A stretch of 64,000 nt of DNA from Desulfobacteraceae bacterium (lineage in GTDB: Bacteria > Desulfobacterota > Desulfobacteria > Desulfobacterales > JAABSP01), in assembly GCA_011390345.1 (NCBI GenBank), contig JAABSP010000011.1:1-64000 (forward strand), read 5' to 3'. This document shows, one piece after another, positions 1-8,340 of this stretch; within the stretch, counting starts at the first letter, position 1; every line of letters begins with the position of its first letter. The notes beneath the pieces were generated by a model that saw only the letters and a list, made by a program, of their open reading frames with translations, did not search any database and was not told the DNA's origin. The position numbers and the translations under genes were made by a program.

Positions 1-489
1 AATTTCTTTAACAATATTTCTTATTTCAAAGAAATGATTATATAGAGAGCCAAAATCACAATTGTTAAAATTTTTATCTTTTATAAATTTATAAAAGCAA
101 TCCGTTTTTGGATATTCAGTATTCTGGTAAAAAATATCTTTCAATTCTGTTTTTATAGACACTTTTTCATTTGTAAAAGCATTGACAAATAATTTCCAGT
201 TTTGAACAGCCTTTATTACCGAATCTTTATAACCTTTAATAAGTATTAAAGCATAACCACAACCAAAATCAGAAACCATTGCAGGAACAAAACAATTATT
301 TGCTTTTACCAAAATCCCCGAAGGCATACCTTTTTCATCAAAACGAAAATCAGGAAACAATTCTATTACTGCGTCTGAATCCCATTTTGAAACAACCCTT
401 TTAATATCTTCGATTTTTTCAAAATATTTTCCAGTATTAAAAATTGAACGGTATTTTGAATCTTTAAATTTCCATTTTAATTTAATCAT
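1..489 (-). CDS. RtcB-like RNA ligase family protein, partial (C-terminus outside window)
   Basis: An open frame of 163 codons runs from an ATG at 489 off the left edge. Residues 55-85 read GMPSGILVKANNCFVPAMVS followed by DFGCGYALI. This resembles the RtcB signature in which a conserved Asp and Cys (DIGCG) bind the catalytic metal; both are present here. RtcB enzymes join 2',3'-cyclic-phosphate or 3'-phosphate RNA ends to 5'-OH ends. The rest of the visible protein is AT-rich, Lys/Phe/Asn-rich and diverged, so this would be an atypical, probably accessory member. No Shine-Dalgarno precedes the ATG. A long hairpin and a 35-aa ORF lie directly upstream on the same strand. The composition differs sharply from the genes after 1 kb, suggesting transfer. 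The assignment rests on one motif block. Confidence 0.5.
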   Translation of the reverse strand, partial: MIKLKWKFKDSKYRSIFNTGKYFEKIEDIKRVVSKWDSDAVIELFPDFRFDEKGMPSGILVKANNCFVPAMVSDFGCGYALILIKGYKDSVIKAVQNWKLFVNAFTNEKVSIKTELKDIFYQNTEYPKTDCFYKFIKDKNFNNCDFGSLYNHFFEIRNIVKEI

Positions 490-499
490 AATTAAAGAG

Positions 500-538
500 T
501 TGTTACACAAGTGATGTTGAGCATCACCTGTGTAACAA
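500..538 (-). repeat. 17-bp-stem hairpin upstream of the RtcB-like start
   Basis: The arms 500-516 and 522-538 are complementary over 17 bp with a single G-T pair, around a 5-nt loop. The structure lies between the stop of the 35-aa ORF and the ATG of the RtcB-like gene. No U-run follows in the direction of transcription, so it is not a standard terminator. It could control translation of the downstream gene or be an RNA substrate. Confidence 0.75.
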
Positions 539-554
539 TTTCGTAAACATTAGC

Positions 555-662
555 TCAACTTTTTTTACATCGCAACTTTTTCTGTTTTGCCTTTTTCCGC
601 TTTTCAATGATTTCCTTAAGTTGTTTCATTGAAACCGTAGAACTTTGAACAGCAGCACTCAT
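555..662 (-). CDS. Small basic 35-aa protein
   Basis: ATG at 662 is preceded by a strong Shine-Dalgarno (AAAGGAG) seven bases upstream. That is why I accept this short ORF, which ends TGA at 555. The product begins MSAAVQSSTVSMKQLKEIIE and continues with a lysine/arginine-rich helix (KRKKAKQKK) and a single Cys near the end. It has no membrane segment. It is the first gene of an AT-rich pair with the RtcB-like gene 66 bases downstream and lies on the strand expected for integron cassettes relative to the adjacent integrase. I do not recognise a family. A small antitoxin-like or nucleic-acid-binding peptide is possible, but nothing in the sequence settles it. Confidence 0.45.
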   Translation of the reverse strand: MSAAVQSSTVSMKQLKEIIEKRKKAKQKKLRCKKS

Positions 663-709
663 AATTTTCTCCTTTCGTTTGTTGTTATTATCAAGGGGCT
701 AACCATTGA

Positions 710-816
710 TTATCAGGCAAATTCGCCCCGATAATTCCCAATCCTCTTTGTTATCAGGCAAATTCGCCCCGATAATTCCCCATTCTCTTTGTTATCAGGT
801 CAATTTGCCCTGATAA
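710..816. repeat. Three palindromic repeats, 41-bp period, beside the integrase gene
   Basis: Three 25-bp units start at 710, 751 and 792, separated by 16 bp. Each begins TTATCAGG and ends CCCGATAA (the third ends CCTGATAA), so each is an imperfect inverted repeat with arms TTATC/GATAA and an inner GGC/GCC. A partial fourth unit, ATTATCAGGG, starts at 832. They lie between the cassette-like ORFs and the integrase promoter, where an integron would have its attI site, and may be recombinase- or regulator-binding sites. Confidence 0.8.
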
Positions 817-852
817 CCTTTGGCCGACCCTATTATCAGGGCAAAAATTATA

Positions 853-881
853 TTGACAATACATTTCTCATCCCGTACAAA
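853..881 (+). promoter_or_regulatory. Sigma-70-like promoter of the integrase remnant
   Basis: A perfect -35 TTGACA (853-858) is followed after 17 bp by TACAAA (876-881), a four-of-six match to the -10 box. It points at the integrase ORF whose ATG is at 946. No LexA-type CTGT-N8-ACAG box, common before integron integrases, is visible. Confidence 0.55.
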
Positions 882-945
882 CAGAAGCGGCAATCTGGAA
901 CAAAATATGCCATCTACCTAAAAATTCTACAGTTGCTAAAATACT

Positions 946-1584
946 ATGTCAAGAGAAAAAAAACGCAAGATCATGGACGAAGTGCGCGACTATATGCGAC
1001 TTCATCATTATTCCATCCATACGGAGAGGGTTTATTGCGATTGGATCGGCCGGTTCATCAGGTTCCACCAGATGAGATCCCGCGATGATTTTGAAAATGG
1101 GGAAGAAAAGATCGAACGGTTTCTGACCCACCTCGCCGTGGATGGAAATGTTTCTCCCTCGACCCAAAACCAGGCCATGAACGCCTTGGTGTTTTTGTAC
1201 CGAAAAGTGCTGAAACAAGACCTTGACCAGAAAATCGACGCGACGCGCGCCAAAAGGCGACAAAATTTGCCGGTTGTAATGACACGGGAAGAAGTGGCCG
1301 AGGTGATTGGGCTGATGGAAGGAACGCCGCAGCTAATTGTGAAAATGCTCTATGGAAGCGGACTAAGGGTCGCGGAAGCTCTCCGTTTGCGAATCCATGA
1401 CATCGAGTTTGAAATGAAGACGGTCACCGTGCGATATCCGGACGATCGGGTTGAGGATCTTGTGAAAGCATCCGTAGCGTCTTCCGCGTCCTGTGCGCTG
1501 AGGGGGAAGATGAGGTTTGAAAAAATCAGGGAAATGATCTTTCAGATCATTGGGAAATCCGGGGGAGGCACTCTTTCAGCATAA
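946..1584 (+). pseudogene. Truncated integron-type tyrosine recombinase (IntI-like)
   Basis: Residues 1-165 follow integron integrases closely: an N-terminal SAM-like domain with LHHYSIHTERVYCDWIGRFI, then RRQNLPVVMTREEV and the first catalytic block LLYGSGLRVAEALRLRI, which has the active-site Arg. Just after the TVTVR strand the similarity stops. The final ~45 codons are unrelated, and the HxxR block, second Arg and nucleophilic Tyr are absent. A complete IntI has about 320 residues, so this 212-codon frame cannot be catalytic. No good Shine-Dalgarno precedes the ATG. The promoter at 853-881 is intact. The frame runs into the terminator shared with the EF-G gene, which suggests the 3' half was lost by a deletion bringing that gene close. 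Confidence 0.85.
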
Positions 1585-1618
1585 AAAAAGGAGGAAACCT
1601 TCCGGAATCCCCCTTTTT
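1584..1618 (-). terminator. Bidirectional terminator after the EF-G-like gene
   Basis: An A-tract and GGAGGAA (1585-1596) pairs with TTCC...CCCCCTTTTT (1600-1618). On the minus strand the hairpin ends in a run of seven T, placed 26 bases after the EF-G-like stop. It would also stop transcription of the integrase remnant from the other side. Confidence 0.6.
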
Positions 1619-1643
1619 CCAATCCTTCAAACTTTCGGGCCTG

Positions 1644-3716
1644 CTATTCCTCCGCGCGCTTCGCCTCGGCCACAACCTTATCCGTCAGGTTGGCCGGCAG
1701 CTCATCATAGTGGGAGAACTCCAGGGTGAACATCCCCCGCCCACCGGTCATGGAGCGAAGATCCGGCGCATAGGTGAGAAATTCCGACATGGGCACATTG
1801 GCCTCGATGACCTGGTTTTTCCCCTTGCTGTCCATCCCCAGCACCCGGCCCCGCCGGCCGTTCAGGTCTCCCATGATATCGCCGGTGTAATCATCCGGGG
1901 TGATGATGGTGATCTTCATGATCGGCTCCAGAAGGACAGAACCGGACTGCTCGGCCGCCTTTTTGAATGCCAGGGAGCCTGCGATCTTGAAGGCCATTTC
2001 CGAGGAATCGACCGCATGGTAGGAGCCGTCATCCAGAATCACTCTGAAATCGACACAAGGATATCCGGCCAGCACCCCCTTCTGTGAGGCATCCATAATC
2101 CCCTTCTCCACCGCGGGGATGTACTGCCGCGGGATGGAGCCGCCCACAATGGAGTCGACGAACTCGAATCCCTCTCCTCTTTCGGTCGGCTCCAGTTGAA
2201 TCCAGCAGTCTCCGAACTGGCCGTGGCCACCGGTCTGCTTCTTGTGCCGTCCCTGGACCCGCACCTTCTTCTTGATGGTCTCCCGGTAGGGGACCTTGGG
2301 GGGCTTGAGCTGCACCTCCACATTGAATTTCCGCCTGATCTTCTCCAGCGTCGCCTCGATGTGGACCTGGCCCATGCCGGAGAGCAGGATCTGCTTGGTC
2401 TCCGCGTTCCGATCCAGCTTGAGCGCGATGTCCTCTTCCATGATCTTGGTGAGCGAAGAGAAGACCTTGTCCTCCTCCCCCTTCTCCTTTGCGCTCAGAG
2501 CGTAGGAGATGACGCTGGGCAGGGGTTCTGCGGTCTGGAACCTGATCTTTGCGCTCTCGCTGCAGATGGTGTCGCCGGTGGTGGTCTCTTTGAGCTTGGC
2601 CAGCGCGACGATGTCGCCGGGGCCTGCGCCCTTGACCGGCTTCTGCTCTTTTCCGGCCATCCGGAGAAGCTGGGAGTAGCGCTCTTTGGTGTCTTTGTTC
2701 GCGTTGAAGAAGGTCCCGTCGCCGCCCATGGTTCCGGAGACGACCCGGATGATCGAAAGGCGGCCCGCATAGGGGTCTGCCACGGTCTTGAAGACATAGG
2801 CCGAAAAGGGGGCATCCGGCTCGGGCTCTCTGACCTGCTCCTCGCCGGTGTCGGGATGGACCCCGGTTTTTGGCCCCATATCCTGGGGCGAGGGCATGCA
2901 GTTGACGATGAAATCGAGGAGCTGGTTGATGCCGATATTTTTGGTGGCCGATCCGCATAACACCGGCGCGAATGCCCGGGAGCGAATCCCCTTGCGCAGC
3001 ACCGCGTTGATCTCCTCGTCTGTTACGGTCTCTCCTTCCAGATACCGCTCCAGCAAGGAGTCGTCGGCCTCTGCCACATCCTCCACAAAAGCCTCCCGCT
3101 CGCTTTCGGCCTCCTCCTGCATGTCGGCCGGGATATCCCCGGCCGTCACCTGGCCCGACTCGTCATAGGTGTAGGCCTTCATGGAGATGAGATCCACAAC
3201 CCCTTTGAACTCTCCCTCACTGCCGATGGGGAGCTGGATTTTGATCGGCTTGGGCTCGAAGATCTCGCCCGCATCGGAAAAGGCCTTGTTGAAGTCGGCC
3301 CGCTCCCGGTCCATCTTGTTGAAGAAGAGGATGCAGGGCTGACCGAAATCTCCGGCAAACTCCCAGGCCAGCTCGGTCTGCACCTTGGCCCCCTCCACGC
3401 CGTCGATCACCACCACAATGCCGTCTGCGGCCTGCATGCTCGTTTTGGTGTCCGAGAAGAAGTTCTGATCCCCCGGGGTGTCGATGAGGTTGACCGTGTG
3501 CTTGTTCCAGGGAGCCTGATGAAAGGCGCTGCTGATGGTGATGCCTCTTTTCAGTTCCTCGGGCTCGAAATCCATTGCCGTGTTTCCGTCCTCCACACGG
3601 CCGATCCGGTTCGTGACCCCCGCCTGATACAGCAGCACTTCGGCCAGCGAGGTCTTACCGGAGGTGCCATGTCCCACCAGAGCGATGTTTCTGATTTTGT
3701 CCACCATTTCCGCCAT
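1644..3716 (-). CDS. Elongation factor G-like GTPase (EF-G2 type)
   Basis: This 690-residue protein has the full EF-G layout: GTPase domain, domain II, and C-terminal domains III-V. The P-loop is GHGTSGKT (15-22), switch I RGITISSA, G3 DTPGD (79-83) and G4 NKMD. Canonical EF-G has GHIDAGKT and DTPGH. Here the catalytic switch-II His is replaced by Asp and the P-loop is altered, typical of the second, non-canonical EF-G paralogues rather than the translocase in the str operon. No rpsL, rpsG or tuf is nearby. The start is the ATG followed by AEMVDKIRN, with GAGAGGAGATA just upstream. It is probably a ribosome-associated GTPase, but its exact role cannot be read from sequence. Confidence 0.85.
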   Translation of the reverse strand: MAEMVDKIRNIALVGHGTSGKTSLAEVLLYQAGVTNRIGRVEDGNTAMDFEPEELKRGITISSAFHQAPWNKHTVNLIDTPGDQNFFSDTKTSMQAADGIVVVIDGVEGAKVQTELAWEFAGDFGQPCILFFNKMDRERADFNKAFSDAGEIFEPKPIKIQLPIGSEGEFKGVVDLISMKAYTYDESGQVTAGDIPADMQEEAESEREAFVEDVAEADDSLLERYLEGETVTDEEINAVLRKGIRSRAFAPVLCGSATKNIGINQLLDFIVNCMPSPQDMGPKTGVHPDTGEEQVREPEPDAPFSAYVFKTVADPYAGRLSIIRVVSGTMGGDGTFFNANKDTKERYSQLLRMAGKEQKPVKGAGPGDIVALAKLKETTTGDTICSESAKIRFQTAEPLPSVISYALSAKEKGEEDKVFSSLTKIMEEDIALKLDRNAETKQILLSGMGQVHIEATLEKIRRKFNVEVQLKPPKVPYRETIKKKVRVQGRHKKQTGGHGQFGDCWIQLEPTERGEGFEFVDSIVGGSIPRQYIPAVEKGIMDASQKGVLAGYPCVDFRVILDDGSYHAVDSSEMAFKIAGSLAFKKAAEQSGSVLLEPIMKITIITPDDYTGDIMGDLNGRRGRVLGMDSKGKNQVIEANVPMSEFLTYAPDLRSMTGGRGMFTLEFSHYDELPANLTDKVVAEAKRAEE

Positions 3717-3810
3717 TATCTCCTCTCTGAATTGAATGTCAATCCTGCAAATTCAAAAGTTTGCATATAAAAGTACAGATTTGTATCGAATTCAAATCAA
3801 AAAATCAAGT

Positions 3811-5811
3811 TTATTTTTTGGTCTCAGGATTGCGGCGGGCCTGAATCCATGAGATCACCCGTTTAAGCTCCTGCTCCAGTCGGTGCAGAAGGGCCGGGAT
3901 CTCCTCGATCTCTTCTGCTTGGGCTTGCTGCTCGATCCGGGAAGCGATCCCTGCGCAGATCTCCGCGCCCAGGGAGAGGAATGTCCCTTTTGTTGTGTGG
4001 GCAACCCGCCGGATCTTGTCGAAATCCTTTTCCGCGATCGCCTCCTGCAGGTTGCGGAACATCTCCGGCTGATTTTCCAGAAAATAGAGATAGATCTGGT
4101 GCATCAGCACCGCATTGCCGCCGATGCGCCGCAGCAGATCCCTTTCGTTTACGATCTCCTTCTCAGGATGCTCCGGCTCGAAGATTTCCGCTGCAGCGCC
4201 GTCAATGCAGGGGAGATTTCGGGCGAGAATGGAATCGAGATCATAGAAGTTGACCGGCTTGGTCACATAGTCGTCCATTCCCGCGGCCTCGCATCTCTGT
4301 TTGAACTCGGCCAGTGCATGGGCGGTCATCGCGATGATGGGAATTCGGGAATTGGTCGCGCCGGCCTCCCCGGCCCGGATGTGCTTTGTGGCCTCGATTC
4401 CGTCCATCACCGGCATCTCCACATCCATAAAGAGGATGTCGAAGGGCTCTTTCCGGAGATATTCGAGGGCCTCTGCGCCGTTGACTGCAACGGATGTCCG
4501 ATGGTTCAACCGCTCTAGAAAGCTCTGCGCGATTCTCGAGTTGACCGGATTGTCCTCTGCAATCAAAATCTTCAATCCGGGTATTGCGGCCTCGGGTTGC
4601 TGCTGGACCGGCTCCGGGATTTCCGGCTCGATCTTTTCGGCATTCCCGGAGGCCAGAAAAAGGGAGACGGAAAAGGTGCTGCCTGCGCCCTCCCGGCTCT
4701 TTACCCGGATGTCGCCGCCCATCCGCTGCGCCAACTGCTGACAGATGGAAAGGCCAAGACCTGATCCACCATATTTTCGTGCGGTATCTTCGCTCCCCTG
4801 GCTGAAGTTGTCGAAGATAGCGTCGAGCTTTGCAGATGGAATGCCGATGCCGGTATCGTTGACATGGATCTGGATACCGACTCTTTCCGATTCCGGCTCC
4901 CCGGCCTGCAGGGGCTCTACCTGAACGGTTACACCGCCCGTGTCTGTAAATTTGATGGCATTTCCTACGAGGTTGATCAGGATCTGGCGAATACGGATCG
5001 GATCGCCTTTTAAAATCGAAGGGAGTTCGGGATTCCGCGCCCATTTCAAAAAGAGCCCCTTTTTGTCCGACTGAACCGAAAGAGTGCGGATCACGCTCTT
5101 CAACACCATGTCGAGGTCGAAATCTATCTGTTCGAAGATGATCTTCCCGGCCTCGATCCGGGAAAGATCGAGAATGTCGTTGATGATCTGCATCAGGTGG
5201 TTGGCAGAATCCCGGACCAGGGAGAGGTTTTCCCGCTGTTCATCATCCAGCCGGCTCTGAAGGGTCAGATCGGTCATACCGAGGATCGCGTTCATCGGGG
5301 TTCGGATCTCATGGCTCATCTTGGCCAGAAAGAGGCTCTTTTCCCGGTTTGCGGCTTCGGCCGCCTCCTTTGCCGAACGATAATCCTCCAGCAGCCGGCT
5401 CAACTGCTCTTCGGAGAATTTCAGCCGGAGCTGAGTCCGCACCCGGGCCATCAGCTCATCCTTGCGAAAGGGTTTGGTGAGATAATCGGCCGCTCCCAGT
5501 TGAAATCCTTTCACCAGATCCTCCTCTTCGGTCTTTGCCGTCAGAAAGATCACCGGAATCTTTTGGGTCTCTTCTTGAGACTTCAACTTTTTGCAGACCT
5601 GAAAACCGTCCATACCCGGCATCATGATGTCCAGAAGAATCAGATCCGGCAGGTTCTCCCGAACCAGTTCCAGCGCGTCCTCTCCGCTCTGGGCCACGAG
5701 AACCGTTGCGCCCCTGTGGGTCAGCTTGTGAAAAAGGGCGCTGATGTTGGCCGGAATATCATCGACGATCAGTATCTTTGCCCCGAGCAGGATATCCATT
5801 TCATTCATCAT
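3811..5811 (-). CDS. Cytosolic hybrid histidine kinase, REC-HisKA-HATPase-REC-Hpt
   Basis: Domain order over 666 residues: an N-terminal receiver (12-128; phospho-Asp D61 in LLDIMMPGMDG, Lys in LTKPF), a short coiled linker, HisKA with the phospho-His at about 167 (KMSHEIRTPMN), an HATPase domain with DTGIGIP and YGGSGLGLSI boxes, a second receiver (DILFMDVEMPVMDG), and a C-terminal Hpt with HTTKGTF. There is no membrane segment, so the input is the N-terminal receiver, presumably phosphorylated by another kinase. The MASE3 kinase gene ends 66 bases upstream on the same strand, so the two probably form one operon and phosphorelay. No separate output protein is adjacent. Confidence 0.93.
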   Translation of the reverse strand: MMNEMDILLGAKILIVDDIPANISALFHKLTHRGATVLVAQSGEDALELVRENLPDLILLDIMMPGMDGFQVCKKLKSQEETQKIPVIFLTAKTEEEDLVKGFQLGAADYLTKPFRKDELMARVRTQLRLKFSEEQLSRLLEDYRSAKEAAEAANREKSLFLAKMSHEIRTPMNAILGMTDLTLQSRLDDEQRENLSLVRDSANHLMQIINDILDLSRIEAGKIIFEQIDFDLDMVLKSVIRTLSVQSDKKGLFLKWARNPELPSILKGDPIRIRQILINLVGNAIKFTDTGGVTVQVEPLQAGEPESERVGIQIHVNDTGIGIPSAKLDAIFDNFSQGSEDTARKYGGSGLGLSICQQLAQRMGGDIRVKSREGAGSTFSVSLFLASGNAEKIEPEIPEPVQQQPEAAIPGLKILIAEDNPVNSRIAQSFLERLNHRTSVAVNGAEALEYLRKEPFDILFMDVEMPVMDGIEATKHIRAGEAGATNSRIPIIAMTAHALAEFKQRCEAAGMDDYVTKPVNFYDLDSILARNLPCIDGAAAEIFEPEHPEKEIVNERDLLRRIGGNAVLMHQIYLYFLENQPEMFRNLQEAIAEKDFDKIRRVAHTTKGTFLSLGAEICAGIASRIEQQAQAEEIEEIPALLHRLEQELKRVISWIQARRNPETKK

Positions 5812-5877
5812 AACTCCGAGTAGATCTTTGGGTCCATCTTTGGGTCGATCTTTAGATTGAAGAGAAGGGAGCCTGAC

Positions 5878-8106
5878 TCATGGATTCCCGGTCTGCAGAT
5901 GGGGTTTGAGCAGATCTCTGATCTTTCGGATCTGAAACATGTCCGCAAGAGACCGCAGCTTTCGCACAAAGGGGAGATACTCCTGCCCCATCTCTTCGAT
6001 CTGCTGCAGCCTGTTGCGGATGGCCATGATATCGCCTCCCCGGGCCAGTTTATAGATGGCGCAAAGCTCCTCCTCCGGGGGCAGCACCCACGCTTCACTG
6101 TTCCCGGCTTCGACTTTCGGGACCTGGTTCTCGTCATAGATCCAGGTCAGGTTCAGGTGTTTTTGAAGCAACGCAAAGAGATGTTCGAGCTGAACCGGTT
6201 TGGGAATATAGGCATCCAGTCCGCTTTCAGAGATGATATCATCCGGAGACCGGGTGTGGCTGGCCGACACCGCGATCACCCGGATATCTTTGATCTCCGG
6301 AGAATTGCGGATCTTTCGCGTCACCTCGAATCCGTCCATGCCGGGCATGACGATATCCATGAAGATCAGATCGGGCCGCCATTCGAGCGCCATATCCAGG
6401 GTCTCCCGTCCCGTGGCGGCCTCTCCCACCTCGAATCCAATGGAAGAGAGGAGGTTGACCAGAAAGATCCGATTCTCCCATCGGTCATCCACCACCAGAA
6501 TCTTTTTCTGTTTGCCCTCATACCCCACAACCATGTTCTGGGGGAGATTCTCCGAGTCTTCCATCGCAGTTCCCCGGGCCAGAGGCAGTTCAAACGCGAA
6601 GATGCTCCCCTGGTTCGGTGCGCTGTTGACCGTAAGGGCGCCGCCCATCATCTCCACCAGGCGCCGGCTGATGGGGAGCCCCAGCCCGGTTCCTTCAAAA
6701 GATCTGGAGGGGGTCGAAAGCTGGGTAAAGGGGGAGAAGACAGTTTCGATGTCCGATGGATCGATGCCGCATCCCGTATCCGTCACCTCGAAGCGGACCC
6801 GGACCGCGGCCGGATCGGCTGCGGGACTCTTCCCATTGAAGACCTTAAGCACCACCTCTCCATTCTCGGTGAATTTCACCGCGTTGCTCAACAGATTGAG
6901 CAGCACCTGCCCCAGCCGCTTCTCGTCCGCGCGGACCGCCATCGGCAGATCCGTGGCCAATTCCCATCGAAAGCCGATCCCCTTCTCCATGGCCTTGACC
7001 TGAACCATCTTGACGATAGCCGTCAAAAAGCTGGAGAAGCGGAAATCGGAGAGCTGGATCTCCATTTTCCGGGCCTCGATCTTGGAAAGATCCAAAATCT
7101 CGTTGATGAGCCCCAGCAGGTGCTTTCCGCTCCGCTCGATCACCTCCAGCCCCACCCGGTGGGCGTCGATGAGCGAGGTGTCTCTTTTGAGGATCTGGGT
7201 GTAGCCGAGTATGCCGTTTAAGGGAGTGCGGAGTTCATGGCTCATGTTGGCCAGAAACTCGCTTTTGGCCCTGTTGGCCACGTCTGCGGTCTCTTTGGCC
7301 TCGGCCAGATGCTTTTCTTTTGCAACCAGCTCCCGGAAGATCAGGTCGTAGGGCCGGGTGATGCCGGTCTCGATGATGGCCCGGTAGATGAGAAAGAAGG
7401 AGAAGATCTTGAAATAGTGGCCCACGAGATTGGAGAAACCATAGTTGCTGATATAGAAGGTGAAGGCCAGCTCTGCGATGATGGTAAAGACCATGGAAAG
7501 CGCCAGATTGTGAAAGACCTTTGGCTCAAAGCGGTTCCGGAAGTAGTTGAGCAGCGCGATGTCGGCCACGAAAATGAGGCAGATGATGTACTCGCTGATC
7601 TTTTTGAACGGTGTGAGCCCGACGCCCCCCACAAAGCAGACCGGGAAGATCTTCCAGTAGAAGACCGAAAGGACGATCAGGGCAAAGATTGTCGAATAGA
7701 TGCCGAAGAGCGTATAGAGGCTGAGGCGGTTCTTCCGGACCAGAAAGAAGAACGCGGCCATGAGCGAAAGGCTCTCCAGATAGCGGCTCGCGATCCAGAG
7801 CTGGTTTGCATAGTAGTCGTAGTCGGTGAAGATCGCCATCCCTTTGTAGGAGAGGGTATGGAGCAGATCGAGCCCCGCGATGAAGAGGTAGGCCACCGCG
7901 ATGAAGATCAGGTAGTCGTTTTCGATGTACTTTCTCGAGTTCCAGGCGATCATGAAAAGACCCACGGCCACGATGATGCTGAAGATCTCGGCAAGGGAAT
8001 GAAAAAGGAGATAGCTGTAGAGGCTCGTGAGATAGAGGCCGATCAGTAGAACCGAAATCACTGCGGCGGACCGAATTTTTTTCCCGGCGGTATTCTCGGC
8101 GTTCAT
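5878..8106 (-). CDS. Membrane hybrid histidine kinase with MASE3 sensor, HisKA-HATPase-REC
   Basis: The first ~250 of 742 residues contain about seven hydrophobic helices with the MASE3 pattern ([36 protein letters not shown]). Then follow HisKA with [15 protein letters not shown], HATPase with DTGCGI and [12 protein letters not shown], and a receiver with [14 protein letters not shown] and IPKPV. The last ~90 residues are helical and resemble a degenerate Hpt-like tail, with no clear HxxKG. MASE3 is a predicted integral-membrane sensor of unknown ligand. The start ATG follows AAGGAGGATAAGCC, a strong ribosome-binding site. This is the first gene of the pair with the cytosolic hybrid kinase. 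Confidence 0.92.
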   Translation of the reverse strand: MNAENTAGKKIRSAAVISVLLIGLYLTSLYSYLLFHSLAEIFSIIVAVGLFMIAWNSRKYIENDYLIFIAVAYLFIAGLDLLHTLSYKGMAIFTDYDYYANQLWIASRYLESLSLMAAFFFLVRKNRLSLYTLFGIYSTIFALIVLSVFYWKIFPVCFVGGVGLTPFKKISEYIICLIFVADIALLNYFRNRFEPKVFHNLALSMVFTIIAELAFTFYISNYGFSNLVGHYFKIFSFFLIYRAIIETGITRPYDLIFRELVAKEKHLAEAKETADVANRAKSEFLANMSHELRTPLNGILGYTQILKRDTSLIDAHRVGLEVIERSGKHLLGLINEILDLSKIEARKMEIQLSDFRFSSFLTAIVKMVQVKAMEKGIGFRWELATDLPMAVRADEKRLGQVLLNLLSNAVKFTENGEVVLKVFNGKSPAADPAAVRVRFEVTDTGCGIDPSDIETVFSPFTQLSTPSRSFEGTGLGLPISRRLVEMMGGALTVNSAPNQGSIFAFELPLARGTAMEDSENLPQNMVVGYEGKQKKILVVDDRWENRIFLVNLLSSIGFEVGEAATGRETLDMALEWRPDLIFMDIVMPGMDGFEVTRKIRNSPEIKDIRVIAVSASHTRSPDDIISESGLDAYIPKPVQLEHLFALLQKHLNLTWIYDENQVPKVEAGNSEAWVLPPEEELCAIYKLARGGDIMAIRNRLQQIEEMGQEYLPFVRKLRSLADMFQIRKIRDLLKPHLQTGNP

Positions 8107-8340
8107 GGCTTATCCTCCTTGGAAAATCCCTTCTGTTTGACGGTCCACGGTTTTACCCCTTACAGACGATCCTTGTGGAATAAATCTTGAATCTTCGAAA
8201 AACCTTTCGGATTCTAAACGGTTTTCCAAGGCTTTTCAATATCAATTAAGGAAAAAAGACTTTTCTTCCGTTTCTTTTAGCGGTATGATTTTTTAGAATT
8301 TTTGTTTTTTTTATGGTTACGGCTCCGAAGAAAGGAGATT

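Noticed and set aside
500-538. Intrinsic terminator
   Set aside because: The hairpin has no T-run after it on the transcribed strand and lies within a gene pair.
500-559. attC recombination site around the 17-bp hairpin
   Set aside because: GTTGAGC and GCTCAAC occur at 516-522 and 553-559, but in the order GTT...AAC on both strands, the reverse of an attC (RYYYAAC...GTTRRRY), and no R/L box pair with a proper spacer was found.
2196-2960. Long plus-strand ORF opposite the EF-G-like gene
   Set aside because: Low-complexity Leu/Asp/Gly-rich translation typical of the antisense of a GC-rich gene, with no family pattern and no ribosome-binding site.
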